In this document: piece after piece, positions 1-8,498 of the stretch
Numbering within the stretch: position 1 is the stretch's first letter
Layout of the letters: each line of letters starts with the position of its first letter
From: Spirochaetaceae bacterium bin103
GTDB lineage: Bacteria > Spirochaetota > Spirochaetia > SZUA-6 > Bin103
Direction: 5' to 3'
Assembly: GCA_002238925.1 (NCBI GenBank)
Contig: MPNH01000004.1
Coordinates: 62,001 to 126,000 of the forward strand
DNA: 64,000 bases
The notes under the pieces: generated by a model
Databases searched by the model: none
What the model saw: only the letters and a program-made list of their open reading frames with translations
What the model was told of the DNA's origin: nothing
Made by a program: the position numbers and the translations under genes

Positions 1-1
1 G

Positions 2-739
2 GTGGGCGGCTCGGCCGCCGTTCCGGTCGCGCAACTCGACCGCATCGACCTGGCGGTGTCGCTCGGCGGCGACGGGACGCTGCTCGGATGCGCACGCCTG
101 CTTGCGGGCAGCGACATCCCGATCCTGCCGGTCAATCTCGGTACCGTGGGATTCATCACCGAGATACCGGTCGGCGAATGGCAGCAGGCATACGATGCCT
201 ACGCCGCCGGATCGCTTGGCATCAGCACCCGGGTGATGGTGCGCGCCGAAGTACTGCGGTCGGGCAACCGGGTTGCCCGCATCGACGGTCTCAACGATGC
301 CGTGATTGCCGCCCACGGGCGCTCCAAGATCGTGCGCCTGCGGGTACACCTGGCCGGCACCTGGGTCGCCAACTACCGCGCCGACGGGATGGTATTCGCG
401 ACGCCGACCGGCTCGACGGCGTACTCGATGGCGGCCGGCGGGCCGATTGTCCACCCCGAGATGGACGCCTTCGTGATCACCCCGATCTGTCCGTTCACCC
501 TGGCCAACCGGCCGCTGCTGGTCCCGGCCGCGGAGCCGGTCCGAGTCGAGATCGAACTGAACCAGCGCACCGAAATCACCCTCGCCGTCGACGGTGTGGA
601 TGTCGTGGGGCTGCAGCCTGGCGATCAGATCGACTTCTCGCGTTCCGTGCATCAGACCCACATTGTGCGTTCCGGGAAGCGCAACTTCTACCAGGTGCTG
701 AGGTCCAAGCTGGACTGGGCCGGGGAGCCGCGTGCTTGA
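2..739 (+). CDS. nadK: NAD kinase, 5' end cut by the window
   Basis: ATP-dependent phosphorylation of NAD to NADP in the cytosol. The visible 245 residues carry the family GGDG motif at about residues 22-25, a NLGTVGFITE stretch, the TPTGSTAYS substrate loop followed by GGPIVHP, and a C-terminal VDGVD. The GGDG motif normally lies some 50-60 residues into the protein, so the N-terminus is missing to the left and the GTG at position 2 is not a real start. The stop overlaps the GTG start of recN by 8 bases; nadK-recN is a common pairing. Identification is secure. Confidence 0.93.
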   Translation: MGGSAAVPVAQLDRIDLAVSLGGDGTLLGCARLLAGSDIPILPVNLGTVGFITEIPVGEWQQAYDAYAAGSLGISTRVMVRAEVLRSGNRVARIDGLNDAVIAAHGRSKIVRLRVHLAGTWVANYRADGMVFATPTGSTAYSMAAGGPIVHPEMDAFVITPICPFTLANRPLLVPAAEPVRVEIELNQRTEITLAVDGVDVVGLQPGDQIDFSRSVHQTHIVRSGKRNFYQVLRSKLDWAGEPRA

Positions 740-2421
740 GTCGCTGACGGTGCGCAACTATGCGCTGATCGAGCACGTGGAACTGAGCTTCGGCGCCCAT
801 CTGAACGTACTCAGCGGCGAGACCGGCGCCGGCAAGTCAATCATTATCGGCGCCCTCGGCCTGCTGCTCGGCGCGCGCGCCACCGCGGCCGACGTTCGTA
901 CCGGTGCCGACCGCGCCGAAGTGACCGGCGTGGTCCACCTGCAGCACCGCGACGGCGCGGTGCGCGCCTGGCTGGCCGAGCGCGATTTCCCGGTCGACGA
1001 CGACAGCCTCATCGTGCGCCGCGTGGTGCGCCGCAGCGGGCGGTCGGGCAGCTTCATCGGCGGCGTGCCGGTGCCGACCGCGCAGCTCGGCGAACTGGGC
1101 GAGCGCCTGTTCGACCTGCACGGCCAGCACCGGCACCAGAGCCTGCTGCGCGAGGCCGAGCATCGCCGCCTGCTCGATCACTTCGGCGGCCTGGTGCCGC
1201 TCGTCGAGCGGGTGCGGGAGCTGCATCGCCAACTCGCCGCCGCCCGTGCGCGCGTTGCGGAGCTGGCGGCGGGAGGCGAGCGCCGCACACGGCAGGCGGA
1301 GCTGTTGCGGCACGCCGCGGACGAGATCGACGCGGCCGACCTGCGCGCCGGCGAAGAGGAGGAGCTGGACCAGGAGCGGCTCCGCCTGACTGCCTTCGAG
1401 CGCATCTCGGAGGCGGCACAGCGCGTCTACGAGGCCACCGCCGAGGCGCGCGGGGGCGCATTGGCGGCGGTGCGCGGCGCCCTCGACGATCTGCGCACAC
1501 TGGCCTCGTACGACGCCGCGTTCGAGCCGCTCGGCGCCCGCGCCGAGAGCGCGTTCTATGAGCTTGAAGATGTGGCCGAGGAGGTGCGCCGCTATCGCAG
1601 CGGCCTGTACTTCGACGCCGCGCGGCGGGCGGCCGTGGTCGAGCGCCTGGAGCAGATCCACTCCCTGCAGCGCAAGTACGGCGCCACGGTGGCGGCCGTG
1701 CTGGAGCACGCCCGGCAGGCGCGCAGCGAGCTGGCCGGCCTCGAGGACGCCGCCGGCGCCCATGCCGCTGCCGGCGGCGACGTGCAGCGGCTCGCCGCCG
1801 GGCTGAGCGAGCAGGCGAGCGACCTGAGCGAGCGCCGCGGGAACCGCCGCCCGCCTGCGCGGTCTGGTCGAGGCCAACCTGCACGAACTCGGCATGCCGA
1901 AGGCGCGCTTTGCCGTGCAGTTGCAGCCGCGGCAGGAGCGCGGCGAGCCGGCGATCGGCCCCGCCGGCGCCGAGGCGGTGACCTTCCTGGTCTCTGCGAA
2001 CGCCGGCGAGCCGCCGCGCCCGCTCCGTTCCATCGCCTCCGGCGGCGAGGTGTCCCGGATCATGTTGGCGTTGAAGTCGATATTCGCCGCCAGCGACCCG
2101 GTCGGCACCTTGGTGTTCGACGAAGTCGACGCCGGTATCGGCGGCGCCGTGGCGATCGCGGTGGGTGACAAGCTCGCCGGCATCGCCCGTCGGCGGCAGA
2201 TCCTGTGCATTACCCATCTCGCCACCGTGGCCGCCCGAGCACACACCCACCTGCAGGTGTCCAAGGACGAGCACGACGGGCGCACGCTTACGGCCGTGAA
2301 GCAGGTCAGCGGACGCGCGCGGGTGGTGGAAGTGGCGCGCATGCTATCCGGCGACGATGCCCGCGAGGTGTCGTTGCGCCACGCCGAGGATCTGCTGACC
2401 CGTCAACCGGCGGGGAGTTGA
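732..2421 (+). CDS. recN: DNA repair ATPase RecN, reading frame broken once
   Basis: SMC-like ATPase acting in double-strand-break repair. The GTG start gives the typical N-terminus with Walker A GETGAGKS at about residues 32-39, followed by a long coiled-coil region. The C-terminal head is in another frame: the SGGEVSRIMLALKS signature and Walker B LVFDEVDAGIGG. The shift lies at the GGG run at 1839-1841; removing one G joins the frames as ..ERRGTAARLRGLVEANLHELG.., which fits the family. The span is 1690 bases, one more than 563 codons, the usual length. I read this as a one-base consensus error or a fresh mutation; the coding quality on both sides argues against an old pseudogene. Confidence 0.88.
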
Positions 2422-2463
2422 CCGGGCCCGTGCGCGGCCGGTTGCACGGCCGGGTGTGCGGGG

Positions 2464-2841
2464 TCAGGGCGAAGAGTCGTCGCTGTCGAGATCGCCTTCC
2501 TGGCCGCCGTCGCCCGTTTCGTCCGCGTCTTCGTCCACCAGCATGAACGGCCGGATACGATTGGAGTCCGTCTCCGGGAACTGCTCGATCAGGGCCACGG
2601 TCTGAAACGGAATCATCAGGTGCTCGGCACGCCCGAAGGTACGCCGTACGTCCTCGGCGGTAGGATTGATAATGATCTGTTGATCACTCTTGAACACGAT
2701 GTCCTTGATGGACACGAAGTAGGGATGCGTGAGGTCAAGGCTCTTCGCGGTGAGCTGTACTTCCTTGCCTTTCCACTTGAAATGTACGCGATACAACCGT
2801 AAACCCGCTCTAGCAGCCTGCACCCGGAACATTAGCCGCAT
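2464..2841 (-). CDS. DUF1820 family protein
   Basis: Small cytosolic protein of unknown function. The core, about residues 17-90, reads as the DUF1820 fold: LYRVHFKWKGKEVQL, then a stretch ending with IVFKSDQQIIINPTAEDVRRTFG and MIPFQTVALIEQF. The last 25 residues are an acidic tail (DEDADETGDG..). The ATG at 2841 is the first available; GTG, TTG and a second ATG follow closely in frame, so the exact start is open. It stands alone, opposite in strand to recN and the mra operon. The family assignment is by motif memory only. Confidence 0.72.
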   Translation of the reverse strand: MRLMFRVQAARAGLRLYRVHFKWKGKEVQLTAKSLDLTHPYFVSIKDIVFKSDQQIIINPTAEDVRRTFGRAEHLMIPFQTVALIEQFPETDSNRIRPFMLVDEDADETGDGGQEGDLDSDDSSP

Positions 2842-2858
2842 GGGCCCGGCCCGCCAAT

Positions 2859-2874
2859 ACTATACAAACTTGTA
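2859..2874 (-). promoter_or_regulatory. putative -10 and palindrome upstream of the DUF1820 gene
   Basis: On the minus strand TATAGT (2859-2864) is a good -10 hexamer, about 17 bases from the ATG. It overlaps the interrupted palindrome TACAA-AC-TTGTA (2863-2874). No clear -35 is visible. The palindrome could be a repressor site, but no regulator is encoded nearby. Confidence 0.3.
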
Positions 2875-2927
2875 GTGGTAGGGGCGTCCTCCGGCGGCGA
2901 AATCCTCACTAGCCCGGATTCTCGTTG

Positions 2928-2959
2928 TTGACAGCAGATATGAGCGCGGTAATTAATCT
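2928..2959 (+). promoter_or_regulatory. sigma-70-type promoter of the mraZ operon
   Basis: A perfect TTGACA (2928-2933) is followed by an AT-rich stretch (2950-2959, TAATTAATCT) where the -10 should lie, in an otherwise very GC-rich region. The exact -10 is unclear. The MraZ repeats begin 8 bases after this stretch, so bound MraZ would sit on the transcription start. Confidence 0.55.
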
Positions 2960-2966
2960 ACAGAGG

Positions 2967-3001
2967 TGGGAAAAAGTGGGAGATATTGGACTGTTGTGGA
3001 G
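2967..3001 (+). promoter_or_regulatory. MraZ operator: four TGGR repeats at 10-bp spacing
   Basis: TGGGA (2967), TGGGA (2977), TGGAC (2987) and TGGAG (2997) lie exactly 10 bp apart, each separated by 5 bases. Characterised MraZ operators are TGGGN repeats separated by 5 bases just downstream of the promoter, so this fits closely. The first two copies are perfect and the last two degenerate (TGGA). A further GTGGGAGG occurs at 3049, out of phase. Confidence 0.75.
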
Positions 3002-3085
3002 GAATGGCCCATTATATCCCCTGAATCTCTGGAGTGCAGGTATCGACGTGGGAGGGTGTCAGTTGACCGTCCGTGAGGAGCGACC

Positions 3086-3526
3086 GTGATTTCCGGTGAA
3101 TACCGCAACGCCCTTGACGAAAAGGGGCGCTTGATGGTGCCGGCCAAGGTGCGCGCCGAGGTCGTCGGCAACGTGATGATCCTGACCCGCGGCGTGGACC
3201 GCTGCCTGTGGCTGTTCCCGTCCGAGGAGTGGCGGCAGTTGTCGGAGAACCTGATCGCGGCGACGTCGCCGTTCTCGGAGCGGGCGCGCCTCATCCAGCG
3301 GCGCATTCTGGCGCCGGCGCAGGAGGTGGAGATCGACCGCAGCGGGCGTATCGCCATTCCGTCGACGTTGCGTGGGTTCGCGGCGCTGAAGAAGGACTGC
3401 ACCATCCTCGGCATGGTCAAGTATCTCGAAATCTGGGACGAACCTACCTACACTACCTACCTGGAGGAGAACGAGGAGAGGTTCAAGGAGGCCGCCGAGG
3501 AGATCGGCGGTACGATAACGTTCTGA
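3086..3526 (+). CDS. mraZ: transcriptional regulator MraZ
   Basis: DNA-binding ring-forming regulator that controls its own division/cell-wall operon. The 146 residues hold two AbrB-like beta domains, each with the hallmark pattern: GEYRNALDEKGRLMVPAKVR near the N-terminus and EVEIDRSGRIAIPSTLR in the second half. The GTG start is preceded by GAGGAG at 3075-3080 with a 5-base gap. It is the first gene of the dcw cluster, with its predicted binding repeats about 90-120 bases upstream. The stop overlaps the rsmH ATG by one base. Confidence 0.95.
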   Translation: MISGEYRNALDEKGRLMVPAKVRAEVVGNVMILTRGVDRCLWLFPSEEWRQLSENLIAATSPFSERARLIQRRILAPAQEVEIDRSGRIAIPSTLRGFAALKKDCTILGMVKYLEIWDEPTYTTYLEENEERFKEAAEEIGGTITF

Positions 3527-4503
3527 TGGGTGTGCACGAACCAGCAATGGTTCATGAACCGGTAATGGTACAGGAGTGCCTGACCTGGCTGGCTGCGCCC
3601 GAACGCGGCGGCCTGATGATCGACGGCACCGTCGGCGACGGCGGCCATGCCCAGCAATTCCTGGACCGGTACCCTTCGTTGTCGCTGCTGGCGGTAGATG
3701 TCGATGCACACATGCTGGAGCGTGCGCGCCGCACCCTGGGCCGCTTCGGCCGCCGTGTCGAGTTCGAGCACGGCTGGTTTGCGGACGTGCTGGCGCGGCG
3801 CAGCGACGCGGCGCAACTGGTCCTGCTCGATCTCGGACTGGCGAGCTATCACTTCGACTGCAGCACCCGCGGCTTCTCGTTTCGCCGCTCGGAACCGCTG
3901 GACATGCGCCTCGACGAGCGGTTGCCCCGTACTGCTGCCGATATTCTCAATGAGGAGCCGGAATCAGCCTTGGCGGATCTCTTCTACCAGTTCGGGGAGG
4001 AGCGCCACGCCCGCCGGATCGCGCGCGCCGTGGCCCGCCGGCGGGGGGGGGGGGCCCTTCGGCCCCCCCGCCGGGTTGGGCGCGCGGGGCCCCGCCGGCG
4101 GGCGGAGGGTCCCTTGCGCACCACCGGCGAGTTCGAGCAGGTGGTGTGGCGCGCGTATCCGCCGCAGCAGCGCCACCGCGGTGCCATCCATCCGGCGACG
4201 CGGTCGTTCCAGGCGTTGCGCATCGCCGTCAACGACGAGTTGCAGCGCCTGGAAACCGGCCTGGCGGCCGCGTTGCGCTGTCTCACCGCCGGCGGTTGCA
4301 TCGGGGTGATCGCGTTCCACTCGCTGGAGGACCGTATCGTCAAGCAGCACCTGCGGCGCGCCGCCGCGGCGCCGGACGGCGCCGGCTCGGCATGGGAACT
4401 GCTCACCAAGCGTCCGTTGCGCCCGACGCCGGCCGAGGTGCACGCCAATCCGCGCGCGCGCAGTGCACGCCTGCGGGTTGCCCGGAGGGCGTCCGATGGC
4501 TGA
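3526..4503 (+). CDS. rsmH: 16S rRNA m4C1402 methyltransferase RsmH (MraW), with a low-complexity insert
   Basis: SAM-dependent N4-methylation of C1402 in 16S rRNA. Recognised by HEPVMVQECL, the SAM loop IDGTVGDGGHA, STRGFSF..PLDMR, PATRSFQALRIAVNDEL and IAFHSLEDRIVK. An 18-base near-repeat at the start encodes HEPAMVHEPVMV, so the ATG at 3547 could also serve; 3526 is coupled to the mraZ stop (TGATG). Residues about 173-195 (4042-4110) are a Gly/Arg/Pro insert in a run of G and C, located where the family has a short link before the RTTGE helix. The frame is kept. I suspect an assembly artefact. Confidence 0.9.
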   Translation: MGVHEPAMVHEPVMVQECLTWLAAPERGGLMIDGTVGDGGHAQQFLDRYPSLSLLAVDVDAHMLERARRTLGRFGRRVEFEHGWFADVLARRSDAAQLVLLDLGLASYHFDCSTRGFSFRRSEPLDMRLDERLPRTAADILNEEPESALADLFYQFGEERHARRIARAVARRRGGGALRPPRRVGRAGPRRRAEGPLRTTGEFEQVVWRAYPPQQRHRGAIHPATRSFQALRIAVNDELQRLETGLAAALRCLTAGGCIGVIAFHSLEDRIVKQHLRRAAAAPDGAGSAWELLTKRPLRPTPAEVHANPRARSARLRVARRASDG

Positions 4504-4831
4504 CGGAGCACGCACGCGGGCGCTGTCCCCGCGCGGACGAATACTATTGTTTCTCAGCGCCGCCCTGCTCGGCGCGGCGCTGATGCTCAGCGCATGGCAA
4601 GGCTACCGCTACGAGCGCCTGCTGCACACGGTGAGCGCACTGGAGCTGGAACAGCGCCGCTGGCACGAGCGCAACAAGCAGGCGATGTCGGATCTGGCGG
4701 GCCTGGGCTCGCCGCGGCGCATCGACGCGGCCGCCGCGGAGCAGGGGCTGGAACGCATGGCGCCGTCGAGCCGTCTGCTTGTGCGCTTCGCGCTTCCTGA
4801 GCCGCCACCGGGCGCGGGAGAGCAACCGTGA
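4496..4831 (+). CDS. ftsL: FtsL-like cell division protein
   Basis: Small bitopic protein expected to join the FtsQ-FtsL-FtsB part of the divisome. The 111 residues show a short basic cytosolic tail, one membrane helix (ILLFLSAALLGAALMLSAW, about residues 17-35) and then a helical stretch rich in Glu/Leu/Arg (TVSALELEQRRWHERNKQAM) consistent with a short coiled coil. Sequence identity to FtsL is never strong; the call rests on size, topology and position between rsmH and murF. The start ATG overlaps the end of rsmH and has GGAGGG upstream at about 4483. Confidence 0.7.
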   Translation: MADGARTRALSPRGRILLFLSAALLGAALMLSAWQGYRYERLLHTVSALELEQRRWHERNKQAMSDLAGLGSPRRIDAAAAEQGLERMAPSSRLLVRFALPEPPPGAGEQP

Positions 4832-6234
4832 CGGTAACCATTGAGGCGCTGGCCGCGCTGACCGGAGCGCGCCTGGTCGCCGCCGGACCGGATCGGCCGC
4901 ACGCGCCGCAGGCATCGTTGCGGCGGGTGGTGGTCGATTCCCGTGCCGCCTGTGCCGATTCCCTGTTCGTCGCGCTGGCCGGCAGCCGCGCCGACGGCCA
5001 CGATTTTCTGGCCGACGCATTCGCCGCCGGCGCCGCCGCGGCGCTGGTCGCGGACCGGCAGTGGCAGGCGCGCGGCGCCGCGTTGCAGGCGGTTGCGCGC
5101 CGTTACCGCGCCACCCTGGCGGTGGTGGACGATCCGCTGCAGGCACTGCATCGGCTCGCCGAGGCGCACCGGTCGCAGAGCGAGGCGGAGCGCGTGGCGG
5201 TGACCGGATCGAGCGGCAAAACCACCACGCGGCGCATCCTCGCTTCCATTCTGAAGCAGTGCGCGCCGACCTACGAGGCAGAACGCAACTACAACTCGGT
5301 AATCGGGTTGCCGCTGGCGCTGCTGGGCATCGAGCCGCGGCACCGCATGGCGGTGCTGGAACTCGGCATCGACTACCGCGGCGAGATGGACGTGCTCGGC
5401 CGGCTGGCGGCGCCGCATCATGCGCTGATCACGGCGATCGGCACCGCCCACCTGGCCGCATTCGAATCGCGCGCCACCATCGCCGCCGAAAAGGCGCGTG
5501 TACTGGCCCATCTGCCGCGCGGCGGGCACGCATTCGTGCCGGAGTCGGAGGAACTGCTCATCCGTTCCCGGCTGCCGCTGCCGCCGGAAGTTGCGCTGGT
5601 GCGCTTTGGTCCAACTACTACGAAAGGTTACGAGGGAAGTGAATCTCTGGGGTTTGATGGTTCTACCATCCACTGGGAGGGGCTCCAGATTCACTTCCCT
5701 CTGTTTGGCAATCACAACGTCGCCAACGTGCTGGCCGCGATCACGGTGGCGACTACCCTTGGAGTATCCGCGGCGGCAATCAAGCGCGGCATCGAGGCCA
5801 TGGAGGCGGTGGCGGGCCGCTCGCAGGTAATTCGCGGGCGGCTGACCATTGTCAACGACGCCTACAACGCCAATCCGGAGTCGATGGCGGCCGCGCTCAC
5901 CTTTCTCGCCGACCTGCCCGATCGCGGGCGCGTTCTGGTGGTGCTCGGCAGCATGCTGGAGCTCGGTTCGGCGACGCAGGCCGCTCACGCCGCGCTCGCC
6001 GAGGTGATCGCGGCGGCCGATCCGGACGCCGTGTTCCTGTTCGGCGCGGAGACCGCGGCGACCGCACACGCTCTGCAGGCGTCCGGCTTCGGCCGGCCGG
6101 TACTGTGGACGACGTTCTACGCGGAACTGGAGGCCGCGGTGATCGAGTCGGTGCGCGCGGGCGACACCGTGCTGCTGAAGGGCTCGCGCGGCGTCGCACT
6201 CGACCGGCTGGTGGCGCCGCTGCAGGCAGCGTGA
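4828..6234 (+). CDS. murF: UDP-MurNAc-tripeptide--D-Ala-D-Ala ligase MurF
   Basis: Adds D-Ala-D-Ala to the UDP-MurNAc-tripeptide in the cytosol, the last soluble step of the peptidoglycan precursor. The 468 residues hold the N-terminal substrate domain (VVDSRAACADSLFVAL), the ATP loop VTGSSGKTTT (about 127-136), ERNYNSVIGLP, ELGIDYRGEM, NHNVANVLAA and the C-terminal NDAYNANPESM motif. The GTG start overlaps the ftsL stop (GTGA). The segment around 5610-5700 is less GC-rich than its surroundings and contains a perfect 15-bp inverted repeat (listed separately), though the protein length there is normal for the family. Confidence 0.95.
   Translation: MTVTIEALAALTGARLVAAGPDRPHAPQASLRRVVVDSRAACADSLFVALAGSRADGHDFLADAFAAGAAAALVADRQWQARGAALQAVARRYRATLAVVDDPLQALHRLAEAHRSQSEAERVAVTGSSGKTTTRRILASILKQCAPTYEAERNYNSVIGLPLALLGIEPRHRMAVLELGIDYRGEMDVLGRLAAPHHALITAIGTAHLAAFESRATIAAEKARVLAHLPRGGHAFVPESEELLIRSRLPLPPEVALVRFGPTTTKGYEGSESLGFDGSTIHWEGLQIHFPLFGNHNVANVLAAITVATTLGVSAAAIKRGIEAMEAVAGRSQVIRGRLTIVNDAYNANPESMAAALTFLADLPDRGRVLVVLGSMLELGSATQAAHAALAEVIAAADPDAVFLFGAETAATAHALQASGFGRPVLWTTFYAELEAAVIESVRAGDTVLLKGSRGVALDRLVAPLQAA
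5632..5701. repeat. composite palindrome inside murF
   Basis: GAGGGAAGTGAATCT (5632-5646) is repeated in exact reverse complement at 5687-5701. The 40-base loop contains a second stem, GATGG-TTCTA-CCATC (5656-5670). The whole element is about 70 bases, visibly richer in A+T than the surrounding gene, and translated in frame within MurF (about residues 269-292). Confidence 0.75.
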
Positions 6235-6243
6235 CGGTATCGT

Positions 6244-7584
6244 ATGGCACCGGGAGAGGAACGCGGGCGTTCGCAACCGCGAAAGCTGACGCAGCCGGCG
6301 GTGAAGGTGACCCACATGCCGCGCGTGCTGCGCCGCCTGATGCTCGCCCAGCGCCCGTCCGGCCGCCGCCGCACGGTGCGCACCGGCTGGGTGCGGCTGC
6401 GCGACACGCTGCAGCCGACCCTGGCCATGCCCAGCGACACCGTGCTGATGGCCGTCCTGATCGTGCTCACCGGCAGCGGTCTGGCGGTGCTGCTGTCGGC
6501 GTCGTACTTCTACGGCGACCGGCTGTTCGACGATCCGCTGCGCTTCTTTCGCCGCCAGGTGCTGTGGGTAGCGCTCGGCACGCTGATCGCCGCAATCGCG
6601 GCCGCCGTGCCGCTGCGCCTGGTGCGCCGCGCGGTGCTGCCGCTGGTGGCCGTGAGCCTGCCGCTGGTGGTGCTCACGTCGGTGCCGGGCATTGGCCTGT
6701 GGGCGATGGGCGCGCAGCGCTGGATCGTGATCGGCGGGCTGTCGTTCCAGCCGTCCGAGCTGGCCAAGCTGGCGCTGGTGGTGTACCTCGCCCACATCCT
6801 CGATCGCAAGGGCAACCTGGCCGAGCTCACCTACGGCCGCACCATGCGGGTCATCGTTCCGCCGATGCTGGTGGTCGGCCTGTTCGCGGCGCTGGTGTAC
6901 CTGCAGAACGACTTCTCCACGCCGATCTTCCTGGTGTTCCTGGCCATGGCGATGCTATGGCTGGCAGGCGTGAGGATGGGTCTGTTCGCCGCCCTCACCC
7001 TGGCCGGTACGCCGCTGGCCCTGTTGCTGCTGCTGACCAAGGAACATCGCGTGCTGCGCCTGATCGCGTTCCTGGAACCGACCGCGGACCCGGCCGGCAG
7101 CGGCTACCAGGTGCTGGCCGCGCGCGACGCACTGGCCCGCGGCGGCGTCTGGGGTACCGGGATCGGGCGCGGCCAGATGAAGCTGGGGCCGTTGCCGGAG
7201 GCGCACTCCGACTTCATCTTCGCGGTGGCCGGCGAGGAACTGGGGCTGGTCGGCGTAATTCTGATTCTCGGCTTGTTCGCGGTGCTGGCCTGGCGCGGCT
7301 ACCTGATCGTGCGCCACCATCGCGACCGCTTCGCCCGCTATCTGGCGTTCGGCCTCACCACCAGCATCGTCGCGCAGGCGTTCCTGAATCTGGCCGTGGT
7401 GTCGAGCCTGGTGCCGGCCACCGGGCTGCCGCTGCCGTTCTTTTCGTCCGGCGGATCGGCGCTGCTCACCACGTTTGCCATGTGCGGCCTCCTGGTCGGC
7501 CTGTCGCGCCGCCCCTCCGGAGTCGCCACCGAGCATCTGTCCGCGCCGCGGCGCGACCGCAAGGGCGGAGTTGAGAAGCTGTGA
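6244..7584 (+). CDS. ftsW: SEDS peptidoglycan glycosyltransferase FtsW
   Basis: Polytopic membrane enzyme that polymerises lipid II at the septum. About ten membrane helices are visible after an Arg-rich tail of 60 residues. SEDS hallmarks: GAQRWIVIGGLSFQPSELAKLALV, YLQNDFSTPIF, GGVWGTGIGRGQMKLGPLPEAHSDFIFAVAGEELG and PATGLPLPFFSSGGSALLTT. The ATG at 6244 has no obvious ribosome site; the ATG at 6316 is an alternative. FtsW normally works with a class b PBP (FtsI), which is not encoded in this cluster. Confidence 0.93.
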   Translation: MAPGEERGRSQPRKLTQPAVKVTHMPRVLRRLMLAQRPSGRRRTVRTGWVRLRDTLQPTLAMPSDTVLMAVLIVLTGSGLAVLLSASYFYGDRLFDDPLRFFRRQVLWVALGTLIAAIAAAVPLRLVRRAVLPLVAVSLPLVVLTSVPGIGLWAMGAQRWIVIGGLSFQPSELAKLALVVYLAHILDRKGNLAELTYGRTMRVIVPPMLVVGLFAALVYLQNDFSTPIFLVFLAMAMLWLAGVRMGLFAALTLAGTPLALLLLLTKEHRVLRLIAFLEPTADPAGSGYQVLAARDALARGGVWGTGIGRGQMKLGPLPEAHSDFIFAVAGEELGLVGVILILGLFAVLAWRGYLIVRHHRDRFARYLAFGLTTSIVAQAFLNLAVVSSLVPATGLPLPFFSSGGSALLTTFAMCGLLVGLSRRPSGVATEHLSAPRRDRKGGVEKL

Positions 7585-8492
7585 GTACCGTTGTGGGAGG
7601 GGCAATTCTGCCGGGGAGCGGCGACCTGGCGCCGCGTACCGCGGAGAGCCCGCGGCGCGCCCGGCTGCGGCGGGTACTGCGTCTGGTCATCGCCACCCTG
7701 CTGCTGATGCTGGCCCTGGAGGCGGTGTTTTTCCTGCTGCTGGCGCCGCGTCTGCACCTCACCACGGTGAACGTGGCCACCGACCTGGCACTGAGCGATG
7801 CGGAGGTGCTGGCGATGGCGGGGCTTACCGGTAACGAGCAGTTCTTCTCCATCGACGCGGCCGCCATTGAGGCACGCCTGGAGCAGCACCTGCTGGTGCA
7901 GGATGCCGCCGTGTCGATGCGATTTCCGGACACGCTGCGTCTCGACCTCACCGCGCGCACGGCAGCCGCGGTCATGCTGGCAGTGGAGCCGGACGGTTCC
8001 ACCCGCGCCGCACAGGTGGACCGGGACGGCCTGGTGTTTCTGGCCGGCGTAGCGCCCTGGGGCCGCCCGGAGGCCGCCGACGTGCCGGTGCTGAGCGGAC
8101 TGGCGCCGGAACTGCTGCAGCCGGGCGCCCACCTGCCGGAGCCGGTGCGCGCCGTGCTCGCCGACCTGTCCGCGCTGGCGGCGTCGGACCCGGTGCTCGC
8201 CACCCTGATCTCGGAGATCCGGCTGGTGCCGATCGGCGCGCCGCCGACGGCCGACCCGCTCGGCGCCGATGCGCTGGCCTCCGGTTTCGACCTGATCGTG
8301 TTTCCGATCGGCTTCAGTACGGTGCTTCGCTTCGCCACCGAGCTTACCGAGGCCCATCTGGCGGAAGCACTGGTACTGCTCGACCTGATACGCACCAATT
8401 CCGCACAGCGCGGCATGGCAGACGTGGGCGAGCTCGATTTTCGCGGCGCGATGCCGGTAGCGGTCGCTGGCGCGGCCGCCGGTGGGAGGTAA
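7581..8492 (+). CDS. ftsQ: cell division protein FtsQ/DivIB
   Basis: Bitopic divisome protein. The 303 residues show an N-terminal cytosolic tail, one membrane helix (LVIATLLLMLALEAVFFLLLAP, about 35-56), then a POTRA-like domain beginning LTTVNVATDLALSDAEVLAMAGL and continuing VSMRFPDTLRLDLTARTAAAVM, with a further beta domain. The GTG start overlaps the ftsW stop (GTGA). Position between ftsW and ftsA supports the call. Confidence 0.88.
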   Translation: MSTVVGGAILPGSGDLAPRTAESPRRARLRRVLRLVIATLLLMLALEAVFFLLLAPRLHLTTVNVATDLALSDAEVLAMAGLTGNEQFFSIDAAAIEARLEQHLLVQDAAVSMRFPDTLRLDLTARTAAAVMLAVEPDGSTRAAQVDRDGLVFLAGVAPWGRPEAADVPVLSGLAPELLQPGAHLPEPVRAVLADLSALAASDPVLATLISEIRLVPIGAPPTADPLGADALASGFDLIVFPIGFSTVLRFATELTEAHLAEALVLLDLIRTNSAQRGMADVGELDFRGAMPVAVAGAAAGGR

Positions 8493-8498
8493 GGGCAG

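Noticed and set aside
4609-6795. 728-codon minus-strand frame opposite murF and ftsW
   Set aside because: Antisense to confirmed genes; His/Gln/Arg-rich shadow.
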